Positions 9,392 to 18,348 of a DNA stretch of 64,000 bases are shown piece by piece. The translations under genes and the position numbers were made by a program. Within the stretch, counting starts at the first letter, position 1, and the number at the start of each line of letters is the position of its first letter. The stretch is from Actinomadura sp. DC4 (GTDB taxonomy: Bacteria > Actinomycetota > Actinomycetes > Streptosporangiales > Streptosporangiaceae). The stretch is taken from assembly GCF_030406325.1 (NCBI RefSeq), contig NZ_JAUEQY010000010.1, positions 186,001 to 250,000 on the forward strand, in the 5' to 3' direction. The notes beneath the pieces are model-generated. The model was not told the DNA's origin. It worked only from the letters and a program-made list of their open reading frames with translations, and did not search any database.

Positions 9392-9968
9392 CCAGCTTTA
9401 CGTCCGTGAATCCGTACGCCACTCCGTCAAGATCCTCATCGTGGGCCACTTCGCGGTCGGCAAGACCACCATCGTCGGCGCCCTGTCCGAGATCCGGCCG
9501 CTGCGCACCGAAGAGCACATGACGCAGGCCGGGGAGTCCGTGGACGACCCCTCCGGCGCGCCGGGCAAGGTGACGACGACCGTCGCCATGGACTTCGGCC
9601 GCCTGACGCTGAGCGACGACCTGGTGCTGTACCTGTTCGGCGCGCCCGGCCAGGACCGGTTCAAGGCCATGTGGCACGACCTGGCGCGTGGCGCGCTCGG
9701 CGCGCTCGTGCTCGCCGACACCCGCCGCATCGAGGACTCCTTCGACGTCATGACGCTCCTGGAGGAGCGCGGCCTGCCGTACGCGGTGGCGATCAACCGG
9801 TTCGACGGCGCGCCGGTGTTCCCCGAGGAGGAGCTGCGCGAGGCCCTCGACCTGCTGCCGACGACTCCGCTCGTGAGCTGTGACGCCCGCGACCCGGTCT
9901 CCTCCACACGCGCGCTCATCGCCCTCGTCGAATACCTCGTCGAGACCAAGAAACGGGAGTCCGCGTGA
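9369..9968 (+). CDS. cvnD: Conservon small GTPase CvnD
   Basis: 199 aa, ATP/GTP-binding family. G1 is GHFAVGKT (about residues 25-32), G3 reads FGAPGQDRF and G4 is NRFD, as usual for CvnD/MglA-like GTPases. It is predicted to cycle between GTP and GDP under control of CvnB. A slightly later GTG (Val6) is an alternative start. The stop overlaps the GTG start of the following P450 by 4 bp. Confidence 0.93.
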   Translation: MGSALVSDQLYVRESVRHSVKILIVGHFAVGKTTIVGALSEIRPLRTEEHMTQAGESVDDPSGAPGKVTTTVAMDFGRLTLSDDLVLYLFGAPGQDRFKAMWHDLARGALGALVLADTRRIEDSFDVMTLLEERGLPYAVAINRFDGAPVFPEEELREALDLLPTTPLVSCDARDPVSSTRALIALVEYLVETKKRESA

Positions 9969-11380
9969 CCGCCGAGCAGTCCGAGACCGGTACGGAGCCG
10001 CCGCCCGGCTGTCCCGCCCACGAGGGCGGGTTCCCGCTGCACGGACCCGATCTCGCCGAGGACCCGCACGCGGTGTACGCGCGGCTGCGCGAGCAGGGCG
10101 TCGCCGTGCCGGTCGAGCTGTCCCCGGGCGTGCCCGCCACCCTCATCGTCGGCTACGACGCCGCGCTCGACGTGCTGCGCGACCCGACGACGTTCCGCAA
10201 GGACCCACGCGGCTGGCAGAAGACGATGCCGGACGACTGCCCGGTGCTGCCGATGATGATGTACCGGCCGAACTGCCGGCACGCCGACGGCTCCGCGCAC
10301 AGCCGGCTGCGGGCGGCGGTGACCGACAGCCTGGCGCGCGTGGACATGTTCGCGCTGCGCGGGTACGTCGAGCAGGCCGCCGGCACGCTCATCGCGCGGT
10401 TCGCGGCCAAGGGCGTGGGCGACCTGGTCGCCGACTACGCGCGGGCGCTGCCGCTGCTGGTCTCCAACGAGATGCTGGGCTGCCCGCCGGAGATCGGCGA
10501 CCGTCTCGTCGAGGGCATGAGCGGCATCTTCGACACCGTCGACGCCAGGCGCTCGAACGAGATCCTGCGCGACGCGGTGGTCGACCTCGTGCGCCTCAAG
10601 CGCGCCGAACCCGCGCAGGACATCACGTCCTGGCTCGCCGAGCACCCCGTACGGCTGAGCGACGAGGAGATGCTGCACCAGATCACCACGCTCCTCGGCG
10701 CGGGCACCGAGCCCACCCAGAACCTCATCGTGAACGGGCTGCGGCTGCTGCTGTCCGACGCGCGGTTCGCCGGCGACCTGTCGGGCGGCAACCTGCAGGT
10801 CGAGGACGCGATCGACGAGGTCCTGTGGACCGACCCGCCGATGGCCAACTTCGCGATGACCTATCCGGTGCAGGACGTGGACTTCGCCGGTGTACGGCTG
10901 CCGAAGGACCAGCCGGTGGTGATCAGCCTCGCCGCGGCCAACACCGACCCGGCGCTGGCCACCGACCACCGCGAGGGCAACCGCGCCCACCTCGCCTGGA
11001 GCGCGGGCCCGCACACCTGCCCCGCGCAGGCGCACGCGCGCCTCATCGCGTCCGCCGCCATCGAGGCGGTCCTCGACGCGTTGCCGGAGATGGAGCTCGC
11101 CGTACCCGCCGGCATGCTGAAGTGGCGTCCCGGGCCGTTCCACCGCGCGCTGACCGCGCTGCCGGTCAACTTCCCGCCGGTGGCCATGCCCGGCGGCGAG
11201 ATCCCGCCCGAGCTCCTCCGGCGCCAGTCCCCGACGCCCGTACGCGCGGCCGCCCCGCGAGAGCCCCGCCCGGCGACCGACTGGACGTCCCACGCGCCGG
11301 ACGGCCTGGCGGCCGTGCTCACCGCGCCGCGCCCGCCGGCGAGGAGGCGCGGGATCTCGCGGTTGTTCCACCGGCGCTGA
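9965..11380 (+). CDS. Conservon-associated cytochrome P450
   Basis: 471 aa from GTG 9965. The I-helix reads TLLGAGTEPTQN and the heme-ligand loop reads WSAGPHTCPA. The usual FG at the start of that loop is WS, as often seen in conservon P450s. A proline-rich extension of about 60 residues with a basic end (RRRGISRLFHRR) follows the P450 fold. P450s are common last genes of conservons (cvnE/cvnF type); their substrates are mostly unknown. It is translationally coupled to cvnD. Confidence 0.9.
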   Translation: MTAEQSETGTEPPPGCPAHEGGFPLHGPDLAEDPHAVYARLREQGVAVPVELSPGVPATLIVGYDAALDVLRDPTTFRKDPRGWQKTMPDDCPVLPMMMYRPNCRHADGSAHSRLRAAVTDSLARVDMFALRGYVEQAAGTLIARFAAKGVGDLVADYARALPLLVSNEMLGCPPEIGDRLVEGMSGIFDTVDARRSNEILRDAVVDLVRLKRAEPAQDITSWLAEHPVRLSDEEMLHQITTLLGAGTEPTQNLIVNGLRLLLSDARFAGDLSGGNLQVEDAIDEVLWTDPPMANFAMTYPVQDVDFAGVRLPKDQPVVISLAAANTDPALATDHREGNRAHLAWSAGPHTCPAQAHARLIASAAIEAVLDALPEMELAVPAGMLKWRPGPFHRALTALPVNFPPVAMPGGEIPPELLRRQSPTPVRAAAPREPRPATDWTSHAPDGLAAVLTAPRPPARRRGISRLFHRR

Positions 11381-11388
11381 CACACCGC

Positions 11389-12159
11389 TCAGATCGCGTC
11401 GAAGTCGCCGTGCCGCCCGCTGCCGGAGGCGAACCTCGTGGCCCCGCCGCGAGCCTCGGCCGCCAGCGCGACCTCGCCGTGCCGCCACTCGCCGGCCATC
11501 GCGTCCGGAAGCGAGCGGCCGTCCTGCTCGTACGCCGAAAGCCGGTCGTGCCGCATGCACAGCTGGGGGAAGCGCGCGATCTCGGCGGCCAGCTCCTCGG
11601 CGCGGAGACGCGCCTGACCGGCGGGGACGACGCGGTTGGCCAGCCCGAGCCGGGCCGCCTCCTCCGCGCCGACGGGCCGCCCGGTGAGGATCATGTCCAT
11701 CGCCGGGCTCAATCCGATCAGGCGCGGGAGCCGAACGGTGCCGCCATCGATCAGCGGCACGCCCCACCGGCGGCAGAACACGCCGAAGACCGCGTCCTCC
11801 TCGGCCACCCGCAGGTCGCACCAGAGCGCCAGCTCCAGGCCGCCCGCCACCGCGTGCCCGGCGACCGCGGCCACCACGGGCTTGGACAGCCGCAGCCGGG
11901 TCGGGCCCATCGGCCCGCGGTCGGACTCCTCCGGCGGCGCGACGTCGAACCGCCCGGCGGCCACCGCCTTCAGGTCCGCGCCCGCGCAGAACGTCCCGCC
12001 CTCCCCGTACAGGACCGCGACGTGGGCCTCCGGGTCGGCGTCGAAGGCGGTGAACGCCTCGTACAGCCCGGCGGCGTGCTCGGGGTCGACGGCGTTGCGC
12101 ACCGCGGGACGATCGATCACCACGGTCGTGACCGCGCCCGCGCGCTCGACGCGGATCAT
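11389..12159 (-). CDS. Enoyl-CoA hydratase/isomerase family protein
   Basis: 256 aa from ATG 12159, which overlaps the ligase stop by 4 bp. Crotonase-fold motifs are clear: FCAGADLKAV (oxyanion hole) and VAGHAVAGGLELALWCDLRVAEEDAVFG. It should act on an acyl-CoA supplied by the ligase encoded just upstream. The pair looks like a small acid-activation and degradation operon. The substrate is unknown. A longer in-frame start exists but runs into the ligase gene. Confidence 0.88.
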   Translation of the reverse strand: MIRVERAGAVTTVVIDRPAVRNAVDPEHAAGLYEAFTAFDADPEAHVAVLYGEGGTFCAGADLKAVAAGRFDVAPPEESDRGPMGPTRLRLSKPVVAAVAGHAVAGGLELALWCDLRVAEEDAVFGVFCRRWGVPLIDGGTVRLPRLIGLSPAMDMILTGRPVGAEEAARLGLANRVVPAGQARLRAEELAAEIARFPQLCMRHDRLSAYEQDGRSLPDAMAGEWRHGEVALAAEARGGATRFASGSGRHGDFDAI

Positions 12160-13703
12160 CGGGCCCGCTCCACGCCCGCCCAGAGTGGATCGCGCAGCTC
12201 CCGGCGCAAGATCTTGCCCACCCCGCTCTTGGGGATCGCCGGCACGAACTCCACCCGCTTGGGCACCTTGTAACCGGCGAGCCGGGCGCGTACGTGCTCG
12301 GTGAGCGCGGCCCCGGTCACCTCGGCGCCGGGCCGGCGGACCACGAACGCGACGACCGCCTCGACCCAGCGCTCGTCCGGCGCGCCGACGACCGCGCACT
12401 CGGCCACCGCCGGGTGGGTGTGCAGCGCGTCCTCGACCTCACGCGGATAGACGTTGTACGCGCCGCTGACGATCATGTCCGAGGTCCGGTCGACGAGGTG
12501 GAGGAAGCCGCGTTCGTCGAAGCGCGCGACGTCGCGGGTGCGGAGCCAGCCGTCGCCGAGGAACGTCGCGGCGTTCAGCTCGGGAGCGCCGAGGTAGCCG
12601 GCCATCGCGAACGGCGCGCGTACCGCCACCTCGCCCGGCTGCCCCGGCGCCACGTCGGCCCCGTCCTCGCCGACCAGCCTGATCTCGGCGTCGATCGCCG
12701 GCTGCCCGCAGGAGCCCAGCGGCGCGTCCGGCCCGACGTGGTCCTCGGCGGCCAGTACCGACAGGCACAGTGGCGCCTCGGTCTGGCCGTAGTACTGGGT
12801 GAAGATCGGCCCCCACGCCTCCAGCGCCTCCTCGATCACCGGGCGCGGCATCGGGGAGGCGCCGTAGATCACCGAGCGAAGGCGGCTCAGATCGGCGCCC
12901 GCCTCGCCGTTCGCGAGGAGCATCTGCAGCATGGTCGGCACGAGGTTCGCGTGCGTCACGCCGAACCGGGAGGCCGCCGGCAGGTAGCCCTGCGGGTCGA
13001 AGCCGTCGAGTACGGCCGCCTGTGCGCCGCGCAGCCAGAACGGCAGCACGAAGGTGCCGCTCGCGTGGATCAGCGGCGCGGCGTGCAGCATCACGTCGTC
13101 GCGGGCCGGGCTGAGGAGGTTGGCCAGGATGTTGGCCACGATCGCCGCGTAGCTCGCCTGCGTGTGCTGGGCCGCCTTGAGCGTGCCGGTCGTGCCGGAG
13201 GTGTAGAGGGCGAGGATCACGTCGTCGGGCCGCGCGGGCAGGCGCGGGTCGGTGGCCGACGCCGCGCCCATCTCCTCCAGCAGGTCCCGGTCACCGGTAC
13301 GGCCGGTGCCAAGGCCCGTACCGAGGCTGAGGGTCCGCAGCCCGTGCAGGCGCTCGCGGAGCTCGGCGGCCCGCCCGGCGAGCGCCGCCTCGTACACCAG
13401 CGTGCGCACTCCGGCGTCGATGAGCATCCGCGCGTGCTCCTCCGCCGACAGGCGGGCGTTCAGCGGCACCCGGCACACCCGCGCCTTGAGGCAGGCGAAG
13501 TCCAGCGGCACCGTCCAGAGCCCGTTCCCCAGTAGCAGGGCGACGCGCTCGCCCGGTTCGACCCCGACGCCGATGAGGGTGTTGGCCATCCGGCTGGCCG
13601 CCTCGTCCACCTGCTGGAACGTCAGCGCGTCGTCGCCGTACCGGATCGCGACGCGGTCCCGGTGGCGGCGCGCCCCGGCCCGCACCATGTCGACGGTCAG
13701 CAT
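12156..13703 (-). CDS. AMP-dependent acyl-CoA synthetase (FadD-like)
   Basis: 515 aa. ANL-superfamily motifs: LYTSGTTGTLKA (P-loop), YYGQTEAP (A5) and DGWLRTRDVARFDERGFLHLVDRTSDMIVSGAYNVYPREVE split over A7-A8, ending with PKSGVGKILRREL (catalytic Lys). It activates a carboxylic acid to the acyl-CoA through an acyl-adenylate. It forms a two-gene operon with the hydratase. It has no carrier-protein domain and lies 11 kb outside the biosynthetic cluster, so I do not link it to that cluster. Confidence 0.88.
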   Translation of the reverse strand: MLTVDMVRAGARRHRDRVAIRYGDDALTFQQVDEAASRMANTLIGVGVEPGERVALLLGNGLWTVPLDFACLKARVCRVPLNARLSAEEHARMLIDAGVRTLVYEAALAGRAAELRERLHGLRTLSLGTGLGTGRTGDRDLLEEMGAASATDPRLPARPDDVILALYTSGTTGTLKAAQHTQASYAAIVANILANLLSPARDDVMLHAAPLIHASGTFVLPFWLRGAQAAVLDGFDPQGYLPAASRFGVTHANLVPTMLQMLLANGEAGADLSRLRSVIYGASPMPRPVIEEALEAWGPIFTQYYGQTEAPLCLSVLAAEDHVGPDAPLGSCGQPAIDAEIRLVGEDGADVAPGQPGEVAVRAPFAMAGYLGAPELNAATFLGDGWLRTRDVARFDERGFLHLVDRTSDMIVSGAYNVYPREVEDALHTHPAVAECAVVGAPDERWVEAVVAFVVRRPGAEVTGAALTEHVRARLAGYKVPKRVEFVPAIPKSGVGKILRRELRDPLWAGVERAR

Positions 13704-13914
13704 CGGCTCTCCTCCAGCGTCGTCCGTGACCGGCTGGGACAGTCCGGCCTCGCCAAATCAGCCCGGTCCATCGGGCTCGGGCAGAGGGGGAGATCGTAAC
13801 CGGCGTGATCGTTGCCTGGGCATTGTGCTTCGGCCGCGGGCGGCTGCCGGTCTCGGGGTACGGATAACGGAGAAACCGCAGGCAGGAGCGTATGCGTCGT
13901 CCTGGGAGAGGCCG

Positions 13915-14985
13915 ATGGCGAAAGAGACGACGCTGCGCCCATCGCGGCCGGTCCGCAGGTTCGTCGGCGTCACGGCCCTGGCCGGGTCGCCGGTCAGCGT
14001 CCTGTACGCGGCGATGGGCCTGATGACGCACGGCACCAAGCTGCTCGTCCCCGTCCTCATCGTCGTGTCGACCCTCGTGATCCGGCCGATCGTCCTGCTT
14101 TTCAGCCGTACGCACGTCGCCCCGGACCGGATCGTCACGTGGCGCGTGCCGATCCGGCGGCGCGTCGTGCCGGTCTCCCAGGTCGGCCTGGTGGAGGTCC
14201 GCCGCGGCCTCCTCCTGGAGTGGCCGGTGCTGTATCTGCGGGACGGCAGCCTGACCGAGCTCGGCGCGCCGACGCGCCTCTGGTTCCGCGCCGACCCGGA
14301 CTTCGACCGCGCGCTGGGCGAGCTCCGCACCCGGGTCCGGCATCCGGGGACCTCGGGGCCGTACCACCAGTGGAGCCTGCCCCGGCTGGTCGGGGGCCCG
14401 CTGCTCGCGCTGACCGCAGTCGCCCTCGTGCTCATCGATCCGCCGTGGGCCAGCGACGCGTGGCCGCTGCGCGTGCACGCCAAGGCGCTGCCCGACGCGT
14501 GCCGGATGCTCGACGCCCGGGTGAAGCGGCTGCTGCCGGGCGCCCAGGTGGACCGGCTGCTCAGCCGCAACGACGACTCCGACCCGCACGTCAAGCGGCA
14601 CACCTGCCAGTGGAACGCCACGCACCGTACGCCCGGCGGGATGACGCTCCTTGACGTCGGGCGGCTGAGCATCCAGCTGGAGCTGGACCATGGGATCGGC
14701 CCGGTCAGCGACGCCGAGGAGGCCCACCGGACGTTCGCCCGCGTGACCCGCGTCGCGATCGGAGCCGGTGAACGCGTGAGGAGGATCCCGCGCATCGGTG
14801 ACGAGGCGGAGCTGATCGTCCAGCATCCCGGTACGGGCTTCGCCTGGGTCACCGTCGCCGCGCGCAAGGCCAACGTCGAGGAGAAGATCGACCTCGTCTA
14901 CAGGGAGCGGTCGCGCGAGCACGAGGCCGCCGAGACCGCGACCGGGCTCGCACGGCTGGGCCTCTCGGAGATCCGCTTCCGCTGA
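13915..14985 (+). CDS. Membrane protein of unknown function with PH-like N-half and DUF3558-like C-half
   Basis: 356 aa using ATG 13915, which has GGGAGAGG just upstream. Hydrophobic stretches lie at about residues 15-60 (two segments) and 157-177. The part between them (VTWRVPIRRRVVPVSQVGLVEVRRG...) looks like a small PH-like domain of bacterial membrane proteins. The C-terminal half is probably outside the membrane and has two cysteines (DACRML and HTCQWN) that could form a disulfide, reminiscent of DUF3558. I do not recognise a defined function. Confidence 0.7.
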   Translation: MAKETTLRPSRPVRRFVGVTALAGSPVSVLYAAMGLMTHGTKLLVPVLIVVSTLVIRPIVLLFSRTHVAPDRIVTWRVPIRRRVVPVSQVGLVEVRRGLLLEWPVLYLRDGSLTELGAPTRLWFRADPDFDRALGELRTRVRHPGTSGPYHQWSLPRLVGGPLLALTAVALVLIDPPWASDAWPLRVHAKALPDACRMLDARVKRLLPGAQVDRLLSRNDDSDPHVKRHTCQWNATHRTPGGMTLLDVGRLSIQLELDHGIGPVSDAEEAHRTFARVTRVAIGAGERVRRIPRIGDEAELIVQHPGTGFAWVTVAARKANVEEKIDLVYRERSREHEAAETATGLARLGLSEIRFR

Positions 14986-15197
14986 CCCGCGCATTTCACG
15001 TGCGGAAACGTGGCTCACGGGACAGGGGGATGCGGCCGGTCCGCCACTCTCGCGCAAAATCGGCCACCGAACGTCATCTTTTCGGCTACCCATAGTGATG
15101 ACGTGACGTCTACCGGGATCGCGTGCCTCCCTCGGCTGCGGGTCCGCCGGAAAGGGGCGGGAGATGCCGGGTACGCAGCCTGCCGGGCCGCACTGAC

Positions 15198-15659
15198 ATG
15201 GGCCGCTTCGGGGTGGTGCTGGCCGGGGTGGATGGCACCGACTCTGGGCGTGCGGCCCTGGAGACCGCCGCCGGCGAGGCGGTGTCGAGCGGCCTGCCGC
15301 TGGTCGCGCTGCACGTACGACGGTCGCCGCGGCCGCTGGAGCTCATGGCCTGGGAGACCTATCCGCTGGCCGAGCAGTGGCGCGACGAACTCGAACTCGA
15401 GGCGTGGCTGCAGTGCACGGTCCTGCTCACCGAGATGTCGCTGGAGTGGCGGTTCGACGTCGTGGACGGCGACCCGGCCCACGTGCTGCGCTCGTACGCG
15501 GCCGACCGCCTGGCGCGCGCGGTGTACGTGGGCTCGCGCATCCGCACCCGCTGGGCGGCGCGCCTGCACCGCTGCCCGGCGCTGGACCTGCAGCGCCGCT
15601 CGCCGTGCGCGGTACGGGTGGTCCGCTTCTTCGCCCGTGACGAGCGGGAGCACGCATGA
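15198..15659 (+). CDS. Universal stress protein-like protein
   Basis: 153 aa from ATG 15198 (MGRFGVVLAGVDGTDSGRAALE). The first strand with its VDGT motif and the overall layout match UspA. The C-terminal nucleotide-binding pattern G-2x-G-9x-G(S/T) is not well preserved (VGSRIRTRWAARLHRC), so ATP binding is doubtful. A perfect hairpin follows the stop at once. Confidence 0.7.
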   Translation: MGRFGVVLAGVDGTDSGRAALETAAGEAVSSGLPLVALHVRRSPRPLELMAWETYPLAEQWRDELELEAWLQCTVLLTEMSLEWRFDVVDGDPAHVLRSYAADRLARAVYVGSRIRTRWAARLHRCPALDLQRRSPCAVRVVRFFARDEREHA

Positions 15660-15687
15660 GAACGGCCCCGCCGGAGCGGGGCCGTTC
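15660..15687. terminator. Perfect 11-bp hairpin between convergent genes
   Basis: The arms GAACGGCCCCG and CGGGGCCGTTC flank a 6-nt loop. It lies between the stress-protein stop and the convergent aldo/keto reductase stop at 15698, so it probably ends transcripts from both sides. Confidence 0.8.
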
Positions 15688-15697
15688 GCGCGTGTCT

Positions 15698-16690
15698 CTA
15701 CGGCCGGACGGGGCCCTCGCCGACGCCGGTGTGCTCGATCGCGGCGGCGATCTCGCTCAGATCGGCCTCGGTCAGCTCCAGATCGGCGGCCGCGAGCCAG
15801 CCGTCGATCTGGTCCGGGCGGCGGGCGCCGACGATTGCGCCGGTCACGCCGTTCCAGGCCAGGGTCCAGGCCACGGCGACCGCCGCGGGCTGCACGCCGT
15901 GCCGCTTCGCGACGGGCACGAGCGCGTCCGCGAACGCGAGATTGGCGTCGAGATTCGTGGTGAAGTCCGGGCTCCGCTTACGCCAGTCGTCCTCGGGCAG
16001 GTTGTCGACCCGCTCCTTGGAGAAGGCGCCGGTCAGCAGGCCCGCCTGCATCGGCGAGTAGACGATGACGCCGGTGTCGTGCGCGGCGCACCAGCCGATC
16101 TCGGCGGCGGCCGCACGGTGGATCGCCGAGAACGGCGGCTGCAGCGAGTCGACGTGGCCGAGCTTCTCGGCGACATCGAGCTGGCCGACGTCGTGGTTGG
16201 ACAGCCCGGCCGCGCGGACCTTGCCCTCGGCCTTGAGGTCCAGCAGCGTCTGCCAGTACTCCTCCAGCGACGTGCCGTCCTCGGCCGGCCGGTGCATCTG
16301 GTAGAGATCGATGCGCTCGACGCCGAGGCGGCGCAGGGAGTCCTCCACCTCGTGGCGGATCTCCTTGCCCGTACGGGTCGCCGGCTTCGTACGCTCGTCC
16401 AGGTCCCAGACCAGGCCGCACTTGGTGAAGATGTACGGCCGGTCGTTCTCGGGGATGTCCTTGATCGCCTGGCCGACGATCTCCTCGGAGTGCCCGAGGC
16501 CGTAGACGGCGGCCGTGTCGATCCAGTTGACGCCCTGGTCGACGGCGTACCGGATGGCCGCGACGGACTGCGCGTCCTCCTGAGGTCCCCAGGAGTACGC
16601 CCAGTCGCCGCCGCCGATCGCCCAGGCGCCGAAGCCGACCCGGGTGATCTCCATTCCGGTCGTGCCGTACGGCCGTGTCGGAAGTGCCAT
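15698..16690 (-). CDS. Aldo/keto reductase
   Basis: 330 aa from ATG 16690. The AKR catalytic tetrad can be seen: Asp and Tyr in NWIDTAAVYG, Lys in IFTKCG and His in YQMHRP. It is an NADPH-dependent reductase of aldehydes or ketones, resembling the YajO/general stress 69 type. It lies 23 bp downstream of a second AKR gene on the same strand. The two proteins are related but clearly diverged. The substrate is unknown. Confidence 0.87.
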   Translation of the reverse strand: MALPTRPYGTTGMEITRVGFGAWAIGGGDWAYSWGPQEDAQSVAAIRYAVDQGVNWIDTAAVYGLGHSEEIVGQAIKDIPENDRPYIFTKCGLVWDLDERTKPATRTGKEIRHEVEDSLRRLGVERIDLYQMHRPAEDGTSLEEYWQTLLDLKAEGKVRAAGLSNHDVGQLDVAEKLGHVDSLQPPFSAIHRAAAAEIGWCAAHDTGVIVYSPMQAGLLTGAFSKERVDNLPEDDWRKRSPDFTTNLDANLAFADALVPVAKRHGVQPAAVAVAWTLAWNGVTGAIVGARRPDQIDGWLAAADLELTEADLSEIAAAIEHTGVGEGPVRP

Positions 16691-16713
16691 CGTTTTTCCT
16701 CTCGTATGCGTCC

Positions 16714-17574
16714 TCAGGCGACGTCGAGCCGGGCGAACTCCTCCGGGCTCAGCTCCAGCTCGGCGGCCTGGGCCGAGTCGCGGATCGTCTCCGGCCGGCT
16801 CGATCCGGGGATCGGGACGACGACCGGGGACTTGGCGAGCATCCAGGCGAGCGCGACCTGCTGCGGGCTCACGTCGTGCGCCTTGGCGACCTGCGAGAAC
16901 GCGGAGTGCTCCGCGCCGAGGTCGCCGGCGCTCGTGATGCCGCCCAGCGGGCTCCACGGCAGGAAGGCGATGCCGAGGACGTCGCACAGGCGAAGCTCGG
17001 CCTCGCTGTCACGGTAGGCGGGGGAGAACTGGTTCTGCACCGAGACCAGGCGCCCGCCGAGGATCTCGTTGGCCTCGCGGATCTGGTCCGGGCTGGCGTT
17101 GGAGACGCCGGCCATCCGGATCTTGCCCTCGTCGAGCAGGCCGCGGAGCGCCCCGATCGAGTCGGCGTACGGGACGGCCGGGTCCGGCCGGTGGTACTGG
17201 TAGAGCCCGATCGCCTCGACGCCGAGCCGCTTGAGCGAGGCCTCGCAGGCGTGCTTGAGGTGTGCGGGGGAGCCGTCGAGCTGCCACGACCCGTCGCCGG
17301 GACGTACGTGGCCGCCCTTGGTCGCCACGAGCACGCCGGAGGTGTCTCCGCCGTACGTGGCCAGGGCGCGGGCGATGAGCGACTCGTTGTGGCCCACTTC
17401 GTCGGCGCCCACGTGGTAGGCGTCCGCGGTGTCGATCAGGGTGACACCCGCGTCGAGCGCCGCGTGGACCGCGGAGATCGAGCGGCTTTCGTCGGGGCGG
17501 CCCTCGATCGACATGGGCATGCCCCCCAGCCCGATCGCGCTGACCTGAACGTCACCGATCCGGCGTGTACGCAT
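16714..17574 (-). CDS. Aldo/keto reductase
   Basis: 286 aa from ATG 17574, with a GGAGG about 9 bp upstream. Tetrad motifs: TLIDTADAYH, VATKGG and YQYHRP. The C-terminus carries the usual cofactor loop (VVVPIPGSSRPETIRDS). It is the upstream member of a two-gene AKR operon. An in-frame extension upstream is unlikely given the ribosome-binding site. Confidence 0.88.
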   Translation of the reverse strand: MRTRRIGDVQVSAIGLGGMPMSIEGRPDESRSISAVHAALDAGVTLIDTADAYHVGADEVGHNESLIARALATYGGDTSGVLVATKGGHVRPGDGSWQLDGSPAHLKHACEASLKRLGVEAIGLYQYHRPDPAVPYADSIGALRGLLDEGKIRMAGVSNASPDQIREANEILGGRLVSVQNQFSPAYRDSEAELRLCDVLGIAFLPWSPLGGITSAGDLGAEHSAFSQVAKAHDVSPQQVALAWMLAKSPVVVPIPGSSRPETIRDSAQAAELELSPEEFARLDVA

Positions 17575-17818
17575 GTGACAAGACCTCCGAAAGATGTTTC
17601 GCGTGGGGACGGCGAACCGCCCGTGAGGCGGGCCGCCGGCGGGGTGCAGAAAGAGGCTCTCCCCGGCGAACGGGCCTCGAAACTTTGCCACGGGCCATGG
17701 ATGGTCCCGCGCGTCCGGCGGCCCGTGTTCGGCGGCCTGGTCTCCAGCCTGTACGCGGGGACCGGTGATGTCCAAGAGCAAAAACCGATGGCATCCAGAA
17801 GCAGGGGTGATGAATGCC

Positions 17819-18310
17819 TCAGCGCGGGTCGACGCGTACGCCCTTGGCCAGCAGGGCCTCGCGCAGCGCGGCGATGATGGGCACCTGGCCCTTCACGAGG
17901 AGCTCGCCGGCGCGCTCGAAGGGCACCCAGTCCGCGCGGTCGATCTCGGGGAACTCCTGGATCCTCCCCGATCCCTTCGGCCACTCCATCGCGAAGGTGT
18001 CGCTGTGGAATCCGCCGAGGTCGAAGCCGCCCTCGACGGCGTAGGTCGTGATGACCTTTCCGCTGGACTGGCGGCAGTCGCCGAGCTCGATCAGGTCGCC
18101 GTCCGGGGGCGGCGACCCCATCTCCTCGCCGAACTCACGCCGGGCGGCGGAGAGCGGCTCCTCCCCGTCCTCGTACTCGCCCTTCGGGATCGACCAGCCG
18201 CGAGCGTCCTTCTTCGCCCAGAAGGGCCCGCCCATGTGGCCGATCAGGACTTCGAGGCCGAGCTCGTCTCCCAGCCGGTACACCAGCAGAGCGGCACTGC
18301 GCTTGGGCAT
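17819..18310 (-). CDS. Nudix hydrolase
   Basis: 163 aa. A complete Nudix box GX5EX7REUXEEXGU is present, running from GEYEDGEE to REFGEEMG (about residues 44-65). It is preceded by FWAKKDARGWSIPKGE, as in the MutT/diadenosine-polyphosphate hydrolase-like group. It probably hydrolyses a nucleoside diphosphate derivative. It is divergent from the LysR gene, with 38 bp between the starts. Confidence 0.88.
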   Translation of the reverse strand: MPKRSAALLVYRLGDELGLEVLIGHMGGPFWAKKDARGWSIPKGEYEDGEEPLSAARREFGEEMGSPPPDGDLIELGDCRQSSGKVITTYAVEGGFDLGGFHSDTFAMEWPKGSGRIQEFPEIDRADWVPFERAGELLVKGQVPIIAALREALLAKGVRVDPR

Positions 18311-18348
18311 CGTCCGTCCTTCCGTAGCCGAGGTTAGGGTGATGAATC

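Noticed and set aside
9398-11821. 807-aa minus-strand frame across the conservon P450
   Set aside because: Antisense shadow. The plus-strand cvnD and P450 genes have intact motifs and overlapping starts.
12156-13703. Acyl-CoA ligase as loading enzyme of the cluster
   Set aside because: It lies 11 kb outside the cluster, is paired with an enoyl-CoA hydratase, and is separated from the cluster by unrelated genes.
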